From the NCBI GenBank assembly GCA_964598025.1, contig CAZRAU010000005.1:8811-72810 (forward strand): a DNA stretch of 64,000 bases. The letters are read 5' to 3'. The notes under the pieces are model-generated. The model searched no databases, had not been told where the DNA came from, and worked only from the letters and a program-made list of their open reading frames with translations. Position numbers and translations under genes: made by a program. The stretch comes from JALGWN01 sp964598025 (GTDB taxonomy: Bacteria; Arandabacterota; Arandabacteria; Arandabacterales; Arandabacteraceae). How positions within the stretch are numbered: position 1 is the stretch's first letter; every line of letters begins with the position of its first letter. This document shows positions 44,954-53,038 of this stretch, in pieces.

Positions 44954-44959
44954 CTCACT

Positions 44960-45144
44960 TCATATAGGCGGGGCCTGCCGGGTGAAGCTCCTGGCTCCGG
45001 GCGCATGAGGCCCGGAAGCGTGTTCCGGACGACCCCCGAGCCAGAAGGTGTGTAAAACCCGTATGAGCGGGGGATGCAGACCGGGACATAGTCTGTAATC
45101 AAGGACGCGAACCTATTCACTTTGTCAGCCGGCGTCCTTTTTTT
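44960..45144 (+). ncRNA. Unidentified structured RNA with intrinsic terminator
   Basis: No coding frame spans this 185-base stretch. Visible pairings: TCCGGGC-GCATGAG-GCCCGGA (a perfect 7-bp hairpin, near 44996-45016) enclosed by CTGGCT/AGCCAG and, further out, CGGGT/ACCCG. Then CCCG-TATGAG-CGGG (45058-45071), CAGAC-CGGGACATA-GTCTG (45077-45095), and the terminator at 45101-45144. Two hairpin loops share ATGAG. It does not match the consensus I know for RNase P, SRP, tmRNA, 6S or the common riboswitches. It is either a free small RNA or the leader of the lipoprotein gene at 45407. Confidence 0.5.
45101..45144 (+). terminator. Intrinsic terminator
   Basis: AAGGACGC (45101-45108) pairs with GCGTCCTT (45132-45139), with an uninterrupted run of seven T from 45138 to 45144. 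The right arm overlaps an alternative stem GCCGGC (45128-45133) with GCCGGT (45149-45154), so a two-state switch is possible. Confidence 0.8.
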
Positions 45145-45406
45145 GTTTGCCGGTCTTGAGGGGCAGAAGGTGAGTGTCCGAGAGATGCGCGCCGAGAACA
45201 GTCCGACTCTGCCATATCGCGTTGGCGGCTCCGGAGGAGGTGGTGTCGACGGGCGGTCGGACCGTCGGGGCAAACAGGTCGGTTTGCACCTTGTCAAACG
45301 CGCGCTCATTGAAGGCGAATATGTCACATGGGGGCCGGCTGCAGGTATCGCATCCTGCACCGGCGGGTGTAAGCCATCGCGATTTCAGAAAGGAAGGGAC
45401 TGGCAT
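45145..45406 (+). other. Untranslated leader between terminator and lipoprotein gene
   Basis: 262 bases without a convincing gene. The frame of the downstream lipoprotein is open through it, but the encoded peptide is low-complexity and lacks a start with a ribosome site. It contains the perfect hairpin GCAAAC-AGGTCG-GTTTGC at 45270-45287. Confidence 0.5.
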
Positions 45407-45997
45407 ATGTTGATCAGAGTGGTATTGGCAGCGATAGGTTGCCTGGTTCTCGCTGCCGGATGCGGAGAGGCCCCTGTCGAACACATTGCAGGTGCCCAGG
45501 ATGCTCTATCGAGAGCTAAGACATCCGAAGCCGAGGCCTACGCAGGGGATGCCTACAACATGGCTGCCGACACGCTCCGCGCGGCTCTGGCGGCGAAGGA
45601 GGAAGCGGATTCCAAGTTCAAGCTCGTGAGAAGCTATAAGGAAACCGAGAGGCTGGTCGCCAGGGCGGAGGCGCTGGCCAATGAGGCGGCACGAGAAGCC
45701 CACATGGAAAAGGAAAAAGTGAGGGGCGAGGTCACCGGCCTTCTGACCGGCGCAAGGGCCCTGCTTGACTCCGCGGCGGTCGCTATCCGGACGGCTCCGA
45801 TGGGTAAAGGGAGCAAAGCGGAGATCGAGCTGATGAAGAGCGATCTGGCCGCCGCGAATGCGGCCGTCACGGAGGCACAGGCCGACTTCGAGGCCGAGAG
45901 GTTCGTCCAGGCCAAGGCGAAGCTGGTCGCGGCCATGGATAGAGCTCGCGGCATTTGTGACGAGATAGCCGCTGCGGCCAAGAAGATGAAGAAGTAA
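45407..45997 (+). CDS. Alanine-rich coiled-coil lipoprotein (DUF4398-like)
   Basis: 196 residues from ATG 45407 with AGGAAGGGA 7 bases upstream. Signal peptide with lipobox LAAGC (Cys19). The mature protein is almost entirely alpha-helical and Ala/Glu/Lys-rich, with a repeated AxxALxxA pattern that suggests two or three long antiparallel helices. It begins HIAGAQDALSRAKTSEAEAYAGDAYNMA, the pattern of DUF4398-type envelope lipoproteins. It heads the L,D-transpeptidase cluster and probably works in the same envelope layer. The extracytoplasmic helical region of the next gene (SARSAIADALEAGAAQYAVEAYGLAEQTF) has a similar pattern. Confidence 0.8.
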   Translation: MLIRVVLAAIGCLVLAAGCGEAPVEHIAGAQDALSRAKTSEAEAYAGDAYNMAADTLRAALAAKEEADSKFKLVRSYKETERLVARAEALANEAAREAHMEKEKVRGEVTGLLTGARALLDSAAVAIRTAPMGKGSKAEIELMKSDLAAANAAVTEAQADFEAERFVQAKAKLVAAMDRARGICDEIAAAAKKMKK

Positions 45998-46024
45998 GCA
46001 GACGAGCATATAGGTGATGACCTG

Positions 46025-46054
46025 CGGGGGCCACCATGGTCAAGGTGGCCCCTG
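46025..46054 (+). terminator. Strong hairpin between lipoprotein and L,D-transpeptidase genes
   Basis: GGGGCCACC (46027-46035) and GGTGGCCCC (46044-46052) pair perfectly around an 8-base loop, extendable to 11 bp with one G-U pair. No T-tract follows. It may end the lipoprotein transcript or lower expression of the following genes. Confidence 0.5.
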
Positions 46055-46080
46055 TATGGTGCTTGGGGGTGAACTAAGCC

Positions 46081-47178
46081 TTGAACCTTAAACGACACCG
46101 CGGACGCATGGCGATAGTGTCGCTGCTCCTTGCAGCGGTCGTCACACTCGCGGTCTTCGCGCTCAGGAATCCCCAAGCTCCGGAGGCGGGGTTCGAATCT
46201 GCAAGGTCCGCAATCGCGGATGCGCTGGAGGCCGGGGCTGCGCAATACGCGGTGGAGGCATACGGCCTCGCGGAGCAGACATTTGAAGACGGCTGGCTGG
46301 AGATGGCACACCAGAGGGGGCGGCTCCGAATACTGCGCGACTACCGGCTGGCCGACTCCCTGCTGGCCGCGGCGGCCAAGCAGGCGTCCGTTGCAACTTC
46401 CGCAGCGAGAGACAGCGTCGATAGGGTAACGGCCGCGGCGAACGCCGGGTACGCCCTGTTCCGGGAGCGGCTCGAGGCTAGCCGACATTCCCTGGACAGC
46501 CTGCTCGCCGATCATCGGGCTGAGGATCACTGGTCTATGGCGCACTCTTCGCTTCTGGTCAGCACGCACCTGATTGAGATGGGCGCGTGCGAAGCCGCCA
46601 TCCTGTCTCTCGGCGACGGCATGGCATCACTTGACCGGCTCGATGCCCTGCTGGCCGATTATTCGAGCGACGAAGGCCGGCGGATCGCCCTCTGGCGCCG
46701 ATGGGTGGGGGAGACACTCTCCCAGTCGCGTCGGGAAGGTCGTTACGCTCTGATCGTGGACAAGTCGGCCCACAGCCTCTACATGGTGCACAGCGGCGAG
46801 CTGCTTGGACGCTTTCCCTGTGAACTCGGCCGCAATCCTGCATTGCAGAAACAGCACGCGGGCGATGGGGCGACCCCCGAGGGCAAGTATCGCGTCACCA
46901 AGGTCAAGAAGCACGGGAGCAAGTACTACAAAGCTCTGCTTCTTGATTATCCCAACAAGTATGATAGGGAGAGATACACCGAGAACAAGGCCGGTGGAGC
47001 AATCCCGGCCGGCGCCGGCCCCGGTGGTTTTATTGAGATACACGGCATGGGCGGCAAGGGCATGGACTGGACGGAAGGGTGCGTAGCTCTCACCAACGAG
47101 GATATGGACGCGGTTTTGCAACATGTGGACGTCGGGACGCCCGTCACTATCGTAAGGAAGTCCGACCAATGGCCGTAA
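46081..47178 (+). CDS. L,D-transpeptidase (YkuD) with N-terminal helical domain
   Basis: 365 residues from TTG 46081. Membrane anchor (about 13-29), then a helical region of about 180 residues resembling the preceding lipoprotein, and a YkuD domain from about 220 (YALIVDKSAHSLYMVHSGELLG). The catalytic signature is intact: EIHGMGG His and TEGCVAL with Cys334. L,D-transpeptidases make 3-3 cross-links or attach lipoproteins to peptidoglycan; sequence does not say which. Its end overlaps the next YkuD gene by 10 bases. Confidence 0.9.
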   Translation: MNLKRHRGRMAIVSLLLAAVVTLAVFALRNPQAPEAGFESARSAIADALEAGAAQYAVEAYGLAEQTFEDGWLEMAHQRGRLRILRDYRLADSLLAAAAKQASVATSAARDSVDRVTAAANAGYALFRERLEASRHSLDSLLADHRAEDHWSMAHSSLLVSTHLIEMGACEAAILSLGDGMASLDRLDALLADYSSDEGRRIALWRRWVGETLSQSRREGRYALIVDKSAHSLYMVHSGELLGRFPCELGRNPALQKQHAGDGATPEGKYRVTKVKKHGSKYYKALLLDYPNKYDRERYTENKAGGAIPAGAGPGGFIEIHGMGGKGMDWTEGCVALTNEDMDAVLQHVDVGTPVTIVRKSDQWP

Positions 47179-47822
47179 GAACATCATTGCTCCTGGGAGC
47201 GGCGGTTCTGGGTCTCGTGGCCGGGCTGTCGTGGCCGCAGGCCGCCCGGTGGTTGCACGGCCGGGCCGGTGGGGAGCCTGCGTCTGCCGTTGCTGTGGTG
47301 GTGTCCGATCCGCCGGAGGAAATAGAGATTGCGGAGCGAGAGCTTCGTAGAGCCAGGGGCCGGCTCGATGCCCTCAGGGTCTCACGGCCCTATATTGTTG
47401 TGGATACGAACGCCAACGTGCTCTACCTGCGGACTGAGACTTCGATTATATTGAAAACTCCATGCTCGACAGGATCCGGCGGTGACCTGATCGATGAGGC
47501 GACGGGCCGGAGGTGGTCTTTCAAGACGCCTCTGGGCATGTTCAGAGTTGAGAGTAAACTGGTCGACCCCTGGTGGCGCAAACCGGACTGGGCGTTTATC
47601 GAGGACAATCTTGCGATTCCGGAGGATCCGGACCGGCGGCTTGATCCGGAAATGCTTGGTGAATACGCGCTGGGGTTCGGTGACGGCTACTACATCCACG
47701 GAACGGTTTATGAGAGATTGCTTGGTGTAAGCGTGACCCATGGTTGCGTCCGCGTAGGTTCGGATAATCTGGAGCGGCTCTATGAGATGGTCGGTATCGG
47801 AACCCGGATATATGTTTTCTAG
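47169..47822 (+). CDS. L,D-transpeptidase (YkuD), second paralog
   Basis: 217 residues from ATG 47169, inside the end of the previous gene. N-terminal membrane anchor or signal peptide (about 5-22), a short helical linker (IEIAERELRRARGRLDALR), then YkuD starting RPYIVVDTNANVLYLRTE. His is in YIHGTVYE and catalytic Cys193 in THGCVRVGSDN. It overlaps the third gene by 11 bases. Compared with the first paralog it lacks the long helical region. Confidence 0.9.
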   Translation: MAVRTSLLLGAAVLGLVAGLSWPQAARWLHGRAGGEPASAVAVVVSDPPEEIEIAERELRRARGRLDALRVSRPYIVVDTNANVLYLRTETSIILKTPCSTGSGGDLIDEATGRRWSFKTPLGMFRVESKLVDPWWRKPDWAFIEDNLAIPEDPDRRLDPEMLGEYALGFGDGYYIHGTVYERLLGVSVTHGCVRVGSDNLERLYEMVGIGTRIYVF

Positions 47823-48537
47823 TTCAAGCAAGCCGGTGCGGGTCCGCTTGGGATCGGGCATAATCGCTGTGGTCTGTCTTCTGCTTGCTCTCGCCTGGAC
47901 CGGTGCGGGTTCCGGCGAGGATGGCAAGCCGGTGCCGCCCCCGGAAGGTGCCCGGCAAGGGTATCGCCCGATCGACGTGGCCTTGCGGGCGGCATGGGCC
48001 GAACTCGAACTTGCAAAGACGGACGGGCCCTACCTCGTGTTGGATCTTGGCCGCCGCGAGGTTTGCCTGAGGCTCAAAGGTGCCTTGATCTGGAGCTGTC
48101 CCATGAGGTATGCAAGCCCCGATTCTGAGGTTATGGGGGAACTTGAAGCCTACCTGGCCGACAGGCATAACCCGCCGGTGGCAACCCTCACGGGCAAGCA
48201 CCTGTATACCGCCAGAGAGCGGTTTCCGGATTCGGTGCTCACCGTGGTGGCCCGGGTCGCACGGGTCACACCCGAGCAGCTTCAGCGCTATGAACCCGGA
48301 CACCTTGAGCTCAGGTGCGGCCGCAAGCTCGTCATCGACGTCCGTACCGATGCCGACGCCAGACCCAAGTCCAGGCTTGGAAATGCTCTCGCGGCAATGC
48401 GTAAGGTACTCACGGCCCCTATGACGGATGCCAGGATCGCAATCTTGATAGAGCCCGACGACGCCCTGACGCTCTATGGGGCAGCCCGCCGACATATTCC
48501 CGTCCTCGTCTGTCCGACAACGGATCAACACCACTAG
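47812..48537 (+). CDS. Degenerate YkuD-related protein, catalytic half missing
   Basis: 241 residues from ATG 47812, overlapping the previous stop. N-terminal hydrophobic segment (about 15-33), then ALRAAWAELELAKTDGPYLVLDLGRREVCLRLKG, which aligns with the helical linker and first strands of the neighbouring YkuD proteins. After about residue 95 the HG...HGC catalytic part is absent. It is replaced by an unrelated alpha/beta region that includes SVLTVVARVARVTPEQLQRY and ARIAILIEPDDALTLYGAARR. It is probably a non-catalytic partner or regulator of the two enzymes; this is inference. Confidence 0.72.
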   Translation: MFSSSSKPVRVRLGSGIIAVVCLLLALAWTGAGSGEDGKPVPPPEGARQGYRPIDVALRAAWAELELAKTDGPYLVLDLGRREVCLRLKGALIWSCPMRYASPDSEVMGELEAYLADRHNPPVATLTGKHLYTARERFPDSVLTVVARVARVTPEQLQRYEPGHLELRCGRKLVIDVRTDADARPKSRLGNALAAMRKVLTAPMTDARIAILIEPDDALTLYGAARRHIPVLVCPTTDQHH

Positions 48538-48861
48538 AGGCCTGAGCCAAGCATGGGTTTGGCCGTAACCGGGACGGCCTTCGCGGGCATCCTGATGTGC
48601 GGGCGTGCGGGTAGCGCCGTATCGCCCGGTGCCGACTAAGCCGGCAGGCCTCAGTAGAATCATGACCGGCGCGATCTCATTCATTGCCGCAGTGCGCAAA
48701 AGGCGACCACACTCCACCCGCACGCGTGACCATACCACATTTAACACTTTAAACTTGACAATCTCATATAATTGTGAACATTATATGATCGACAGCAGGA
48801 TTCCGGGTTGTTTTCACATGAGTAGCGTCGGAGTGGTAGCATCGCCTCAGGGAGGTCTGGG
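48538..48861. other. 324-base intergenic region before the PD40 cluster
   Basis: No gene seen. The last 140 bases are A+T-rich and hold the palindrome at 48765-48787 and a TTGACA at 48755. The earlier part is G+C-rich with no clear hairpin. Confidence 0.5.
48765..48787. promoter_or_regulatory. Perfect palindrome CATATAAT-N7-ATTATATG, candidate operator
   Basis: 8-bp arms around TGTGAAC, five bases after TTGACA at 48755-48760. The left arm contains TATAAT (48767-48772), but the TTGACA-TATAAT spacing (6) is too short for a standard promoter. It is more likely a regulator site or part of a promoter with another -35. Confidence 0.45.
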
Positions 48862-49818
48862 ATGTGCCGTATAACGTCATCGGAGTCCGCCGTCCTGGGA
48901 AGTGTCCTCGCTCCCTTGATCGCCTGGCTTGCACTGACGGTGGCGGCCGGGTGCGCGATGGCGTCCGATGGGGCCGTCCAGATAACCACGGACCCCGCTT
49001 TTGACGTCTTTCCCAGCTGGTCGCCCGATGGAAGTCAGCTTGCCTTCCAGTCCGACCGCCTGGGAAGCCAGGATATCTGGCTCATCCCCTCCACGGGGGG
49101 AACTGCAACCTTGCTCTTCAGCGATCCGCACGGTGATAATGCGCCGGAGTGGTCGCCTGACGGCAACACGATCGTCTTTGGTTCCCATGCGGCGGGTAAT
49201 ATCGATATCTGGCTCATCCCGTCTGCAGGAGGGACCGCAATCCAGATTACCGACGATCCCGCCGATGACCGCCAGCCTGACTGGTCGCCTGACGGTACGC
49301 AGATCGTGTTCGACTCGGTGCGCTCAGGTAACGCGGAGATCTATGTGATGCCGGCCTCCGGGGGCCCCGCCACGCAGATCACCAATGACCCGGCGCCCGA
49401 TACCCAGCCGACTTGGTCGCCTGACGGCAACTTCATCGCCTTCAACTCTGTCCGCAGTGGGAACTACGATATCTGGGTGATCCCGATAACCGGGGGCCCC
49501 GCAGTCCAGCTCACCACTAATCCCGGTCCTGACCAGGCAGCCACCTGGTCTCCGGACGGCGAGTGGATCGCCTTCTCCTCGGGTCGAAACGGGGGCCACG
49601 AAATCTGGGTGATCCCCGCCGCAGGCGGAACTGCAGCTCAGATCACAAGCGGTGGGGGATGGACCGCGGCCCCTAATTGGTCTCCGGATGGTACCAAGAT
49701 TGCCTTCTGGTCGAACCGCAGCGGCAATGGAGACATTTGGGTGATCGACGTGCCGAGCTCGGGGGTACCTTCCGGCCACGGTGTTACGTGGGGCGCTGTG
49801 AAGGCCGCGTTCGAGTAA
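48862..49818 (+). CDS. Secreted PD40/TolB-like six-bladed propeller, copy A
   Basis: 318 residues, ATG 48862 after AGGGAGGT. Signal peptide ending near AGCAMAS, which could also be read as a weak lipobox. Six PD40 blades follow, each with a WSPDG turn, an IAF or IVF strand, SxRSGNxDIW and an x-P-x-x-GG-x-x-x-QIT end. It closes TWGAVKAAFE, the tail shared with the other three propellers and the DUF11 protein at 6174. The stretch 49007-49443 is identical to 51160-51596 in copy A'. Such propellers mediate protein or glycan binding; no enzyme motif is present. Confidence 0.88.
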   Translation: MCRITSSESAVLGSVLAPLIAWLALTVAAGCAMASDGAVQITTDPAFDVFPSWSPDGSQLAFQSDRLGSQDIWLIPSTGGTATLLFSDPHGDNAPEWSPDGNTIVFGSHAAGNIDIWLIPSAGGTAIQITDDPADDRQPDWSPDGTQIVFDSVRSGNAEIYVMPASGGPATQITNDPAPDTQPTWSPDGNFIAFNSVRSGNYDIWVIPITGGPAVQLTTNPGPDQAATWSPDGEWIAFSSGRNGGHEIWVIPAAGGTAAQITSGGGWTAAPNWSPDGTKIAFWSNRSGNGDIWVIDVPSSGVPSGHGVTWGAVKAAFE

Positions 49819-49924
49819 AGCAATGGTCAGCATTCCAGACGCAAGGCGCAGTCGATCTGCAAAACATGCTCATAGACAGAGAGGGGATAAAGGTCCTGCG
49901 CTCGTCTGGACGGAGGTAGTGCAT

Positions 49925-50866
49925 ATGCGCGCTTCAACGTTGATGACCTTGTTTTTCGGTCTTGCAGCGACGGTCCCGATAGCCTGGCATGCGCAGGTAT
50001 CGGCCGATGATGGAGCGGTTCAGATCACGACCTTTGCCGGTATAGACTACGCCCCCGATTGGTCGCCCGACGGTACCCAGATTTGCTTCCAGTCGGATAG
50101 GGGGGGCGGCCAGGATATCTGGATCATGCCTTCCACTGGGGGGCCCGCCACGCAGATCACCGACTTTCCACTCGGGGACGGTCATCCCTGCTGGTCACCA
50201 GACGGCACGCACATCGCCTGGCACTCGCACCCTGGAGGTGAGGGCAACGCAGACATCTGCGTAATACCCGTTACAGGCGGGACCTATCTTCAGCTGACCT
50301 TCGGTTTGGAGGATGATTATCAACCCGACTACTCACCGGACGGCAGCATGATTGCCTACGACGGGCGCGAGAGCGGGAATCCTGATATCTATGTCATACC
50401 TGCTACGGGTGGGACACCTGTGCAGCTCACGACCGACCCGGCCAACGACTGGTCGGCGGAGTGGTCACCCGACGGCACCCAGCTGGTTTTCACGTCATTC
50501 CGCAGCGGGAGTCGCGATATCTGGGTCATGCCCTCTTCAGGTGGAATGCCCACTCAGCTGACCGCCTATCCCGGCGACGAAGGCCAGGGCACTTGGTCTC
50601 CGTGCGGTAACTACATTGCCTTCCGCGCGGATATGGGCGGCAAGAACAATGTCTGGATCATGCCGGCCAAGGGTGGAGCGCCGGTACAGATTACCGACGA
50701 ACCGCAGTACCTGACCACTCCGAAGTGGTCGCCCGACGGCACGAAGATCGCCTTTGCCTCGTTGCGCACTGGGAACTATGATATCTGGGTCATCGATGTA
50801 CCGAGCGCGGGGGTACCTCCCGGTCACAGTGTTTCCTGGAGCAGTGTGAAGGCCGCGTTCGAGTAG
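49925..50866 (+). CDS. Secreted PD40/TolB-like six-bladed propeller, copy B
   Basis: 313 residues from ATG 49925, with CGGAGGTAG 7 bases upstream. Signal peptide (LMTLFFGLAATVPIAWHA), then DDGAVQITTFAGIDYAPDWSPDG. Six PD40 blades, the fifth with WSPCG instead of WSPDG. It ends SWSSVKAAFE. Most similar to copy B' at 52098, including the distinctive blades FPLGDGHPCWSPDGTHIAWH and DPANDWSAEWSPDG. It lies 106 bases after copy A and is probably co-transcribed with it. Confidence 0.88.
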   Translation: MRASTLMTLFFGLAATVPIAWHAQVSADDGAVQITTFAGIDYAPDWSPDGTQICFQSDRGGGQDIWIMPSTGGPATQITDFPLGDGHPCWSPDGTHIAWHSHPGGEGNADICVIPVTGGTYLQLTFGLEDDYQPDYSPDGSMIAYDGRESGNPDIYVIPATGGTPVQLTTDPANDWSAEWSPDGTQLVFTSFRSGSRDIWVMPSSGGMPTQLTAYPGDEGQGTWSPCGNYIAFRADMGGKNNVWIMPAKGGAPVQITDEPQYLTTPKWSPDGTKIAFASLRTGNYDIWVIDVPSAGVPPGHSVSWSSVKAAFE

Positions 50867-50907
50867 CGGTCCTACTTCGCACCGCCGCCATAGCCAATGC
50901 CTGGACA

Positions 50908-50937
50908 TTGACAATCGCGTTGAAAATATGGTATCAT
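50908..50937 (+). promoter_or_regulatory. Promoter of the A'-B' propeller pair
   Basis: TTGACA (50908-50913), 18-base spacer, TATCAT (50932-50937), about 75 bases before ATG 51015. Confidence 0.55.
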
Positions 50938-51014
50938 GTAACATGAGTCAAGGTCTGGGCAAGCAGATCTAGGATGCGTGCCGGAGTAGTGGCACCGCTC
51001 CAGGGAGATGCGGT

Positions 51015-51992
51015 ATGGGCCGTGGTGTATCGATGCGCGTCGTTTCAGTTGGAATCGGTTTCATGCCGGTAATCGCATGGCTTGCGCTTGCATCTATGGC
51101 CGGGTGCGCGATGGCATCCGATGGGGCCGTCCAGATAACCACGGATCCCGCTTTTGATCTCTTTCCCAGCTGGTCGCCCGATGGAAGTCAGCTTGCCTTC
51201 CAGTCCGACCGCCTGGGAAGCCAGGATATCTGGCTCATCCCCTCCACGGGGGGAACTGCAACCTTGCTCTTCAGCGATCCGCACGGTGATAATGCGCCGG
51301 AGTGGTCGCCTGACGGCAACACGATCGTCTTTGGTTCCCATGCGGCGGGTAATATCGATATCTGGCTCATCCCGTCTGCAGGAGGGACCGCAATCCAGAT
51401 TACCGACGATCCCGCCGATGACCGCCAGCCTGACTGGTCGCCTGACGGTACGCAGATCGTGTTCGACTCGGTGCGCTCAGGTAACGCGGAGATCTATGTG
51501 ATGCCGGCCTCCGGGGGCCCCGCCACGCAGATCACCAATGACCCGGCGCCCGATACCCAGCCGACTTGGTCGCCTGACGGCAACTTCATCGCCTTCCACT
51601 CCACACGGAGCGGAAACTACGATATCTGGGTGGTCCCGATAACCGGGGAGCCCGCTGTTCAGATCACCACCCATCCGGACTACGACCAGTCAGCCACGTG
51701 GTCGCCCGACGGCGAGTGGATCGCCTTCGCCTCGGGTCGCAGCGGGAAGGCGGAGATCTGGGTGATAGCCGCGACGGGCGGAACCGCCGCCCAGCTCACC
51801 AGCGGCGAAGGTTGGACCGGGTCTCCCGATTGGTCTCCGGACGGCACCAAGATAGCCTTCCGATCGAACCGCAGCGGCAATGGAGATATATGGGTCATAG
51901 ATTTGCCCAGCTCGGGCATACCCTTCGATAATGGTGTGATACCCGGTGCGCACTGTGTTTCCTGGAGCAAGGTCAAGGCTGTTTTCGAATAG
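51015..51992 (+). CDS. Secreted PD40/TolB-like six-bladed propeller, copy A'
   Basis: 325 residues from ATG 51015, after AGGGAG. Same layout as copy A (signal, six WSPDG blades) and identical to it in the first four blades except for a few residues at the start. The last two blades and the C-terminus differ (KAEIWVIAATGGTAAQLTSG). It has a 7-residue insertion before the tail, which reads SWSKVKAVFE. Confidence 0.88.
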   Translation: MGRGVSMRVVSVGIGFMPVIAWLALASMAGCAMASDGAVQITTDPAFDLFPSWSPDGSQLAFQSDRLGSQDIWLIPSTGGTATLLFSDPHGDNAPEWSPDGNTIVFGSHAAGNIDIWLIPSAGGTAIQITDDPADDRQPDWSPDGTQIVFDSVRSGNAEIYVMPASGGPATQITNDPAPDTQPTWSPDGNFIAFHSTRSGNYDIWVVPITGEPAVQITTHPDYDQSATWSPDGEWIAFASGRSGKAEIWVIAATGGTAAQLTSGEGWTGSPDWSPDGTKIAFRSNRSGNGDIWVIDLPSSGIPFDNGVIPGAHCVSWSKVKAVFE

Positions 51993-52097
51993 GTGACAGG
52001 TCGGTGTCCCGCGCAGGAAGCAGGGCCGGGCACCTAGGCGTTTCGATACATGCAGAGCGGATGGAATTCCGCACCAAGCTGGATGGAGGTAGTTAGC

Positions 52098-53033
52098 GTG
52101 CGTGCAACGATTGCTCTAATAACGGTCCTTGGTGGCTCCATGGTTTTCCTAGCGGCTTTCCATTCACCGGCAGCGGCCGATGACGGGGCTGTTCAGATCA
52201 CGACATATGCGGGCATCGATTATGCCCCTGATTGGTCGCCGGACGGTAGCCAGATCTGCTTCCAGTCGGATCGTGGCGGGGGCCAGGATATCTGGGTCAT
52301 ACCCTCCACCGGAGGGACTGCCACACAGATAACCGATTTTCCGCTTGGGGACGGTCATCCCTGCTGGTCGCCCGATGGCACTCACATTGCATGGCACTCA
52401 CATCCTGACAGCAATGCCGACATCTGCACAATACCCGTCGCGGGTGGGCCCCGCACTCAGATCACCTTCGATCCAGGTGATGACTTTCAGCCTGACTATT
52501 CACCGGATGGCAGCATGATTGCCTATGATGGTCGTGCCAGTGGAAATCCGGATATATATGTCATACCGGCCACGGGCGGGACACCTGTGCAGCTCACGAC
52601 CGACCCTGCCAACGACTGGTCGGCGGAGTGGTCACCCGACGGCACCCAGCTGGTCTTCACGTCATTCCGTAGTGGGAACTCCGACATCTGGATAATACCC
52701 TCTGCGGGCGGATCGCCGACTCAGCTAACCGACTTCCCCAGCGGCGAAGGCCAGGGGACATGGTCGCCATGCGGGAACTACGTTGCCTTCCGCTCGGATA
52801 TGAGCGGTATTAACAACGTCTGGGTAATGCCTGCTACAGGTGGTACACCGGTAATGATTACTGATGAAACGAACTACCTGACCACCCCCAAGTGGTCGCC
52901 TGACGGCACCAAGATCGCCTTCGCCTCGAAGCGCAGCGGAAACTACGACATCTGGGTGATCGATGTCCCGGCCTCGGGAGTACCTTCCGGCCACAGTGTT
53001 ACGTGGGGCAGTGTGAAGGCCGCGTTCGAGTAG
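52098..53033 (+). CDS. Secreted PD40/TolB-like six-bladed propeller, copy B'
   Basis: 311 residues. GTG 52098 is chosen because GGAGGT lies 7 bases upstream, at the same place as in copy B. The in-frame ATG at 52050 would put extra residues before the signal peptide. Six PD40 blades with the same WSPCG variant as copy B, ending TWGSVKAAFE. Only 5 bases separate its stop from the convergent minus-strand gene at 53039. Confidence 0.87.
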   Translation: MRATIALITVLGGSMVFLAAFHSPAAADDGAVQITTYAGIDYAPDWSPDGSQICFQSDRGGGQDIWVIPSTGGTATQITDFPLGDGHPCWSPDGTHIAWHSHPDSNADICTIPVAGGPRTQITFDPGDDFQPDYSPDGSMIAYDGRASGNPDIYVIPATGGTPVQLTTDPANDWSAEWSPDGTQLVFTSFRSGNSDIWIIPSAGGSPTQLTDFPSGEGQGTWSPCGNYVAFRSDMSGINNVWVMPATGGTPVMITDETNYLTTPKWSPDGTKIAFASKRSGNYDIWVIDVPASGVPSGHSVTWGSVKAAFE

Positions 53034-53038
53034 CCGTC

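Noticed and set aside
44960..45144. Structured RNA as 6S, SRP, tmRNA, RNase P or a common riboswitch
   Set aside because: I could not find the diagnostic conserved cores of these families, so it is listed only as unidentified.
45122..45406. Long upstream extension of the lipoprotein gene
   Set aside because: The frame is open, but starting at 45407 gives a proper lipobox and ribosome site, and the upstream frame overlaps the terminator.
46181..46200. tRNA T-arm-like GGGGTTCGAATCTGC
   Set aside because: It lies in frame inside the L,D-transpeptidase gene, and there is no acceptor stem, D-arm or anticodon arm at the expected distances.
48960..53033. Repeated WSPDG-coding segments as a CRISPR or simple DNA repeat array
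   Set aside because: Periodicity of about 40-45 codons within conserved coding frames is explained by PD40 propeller blades.
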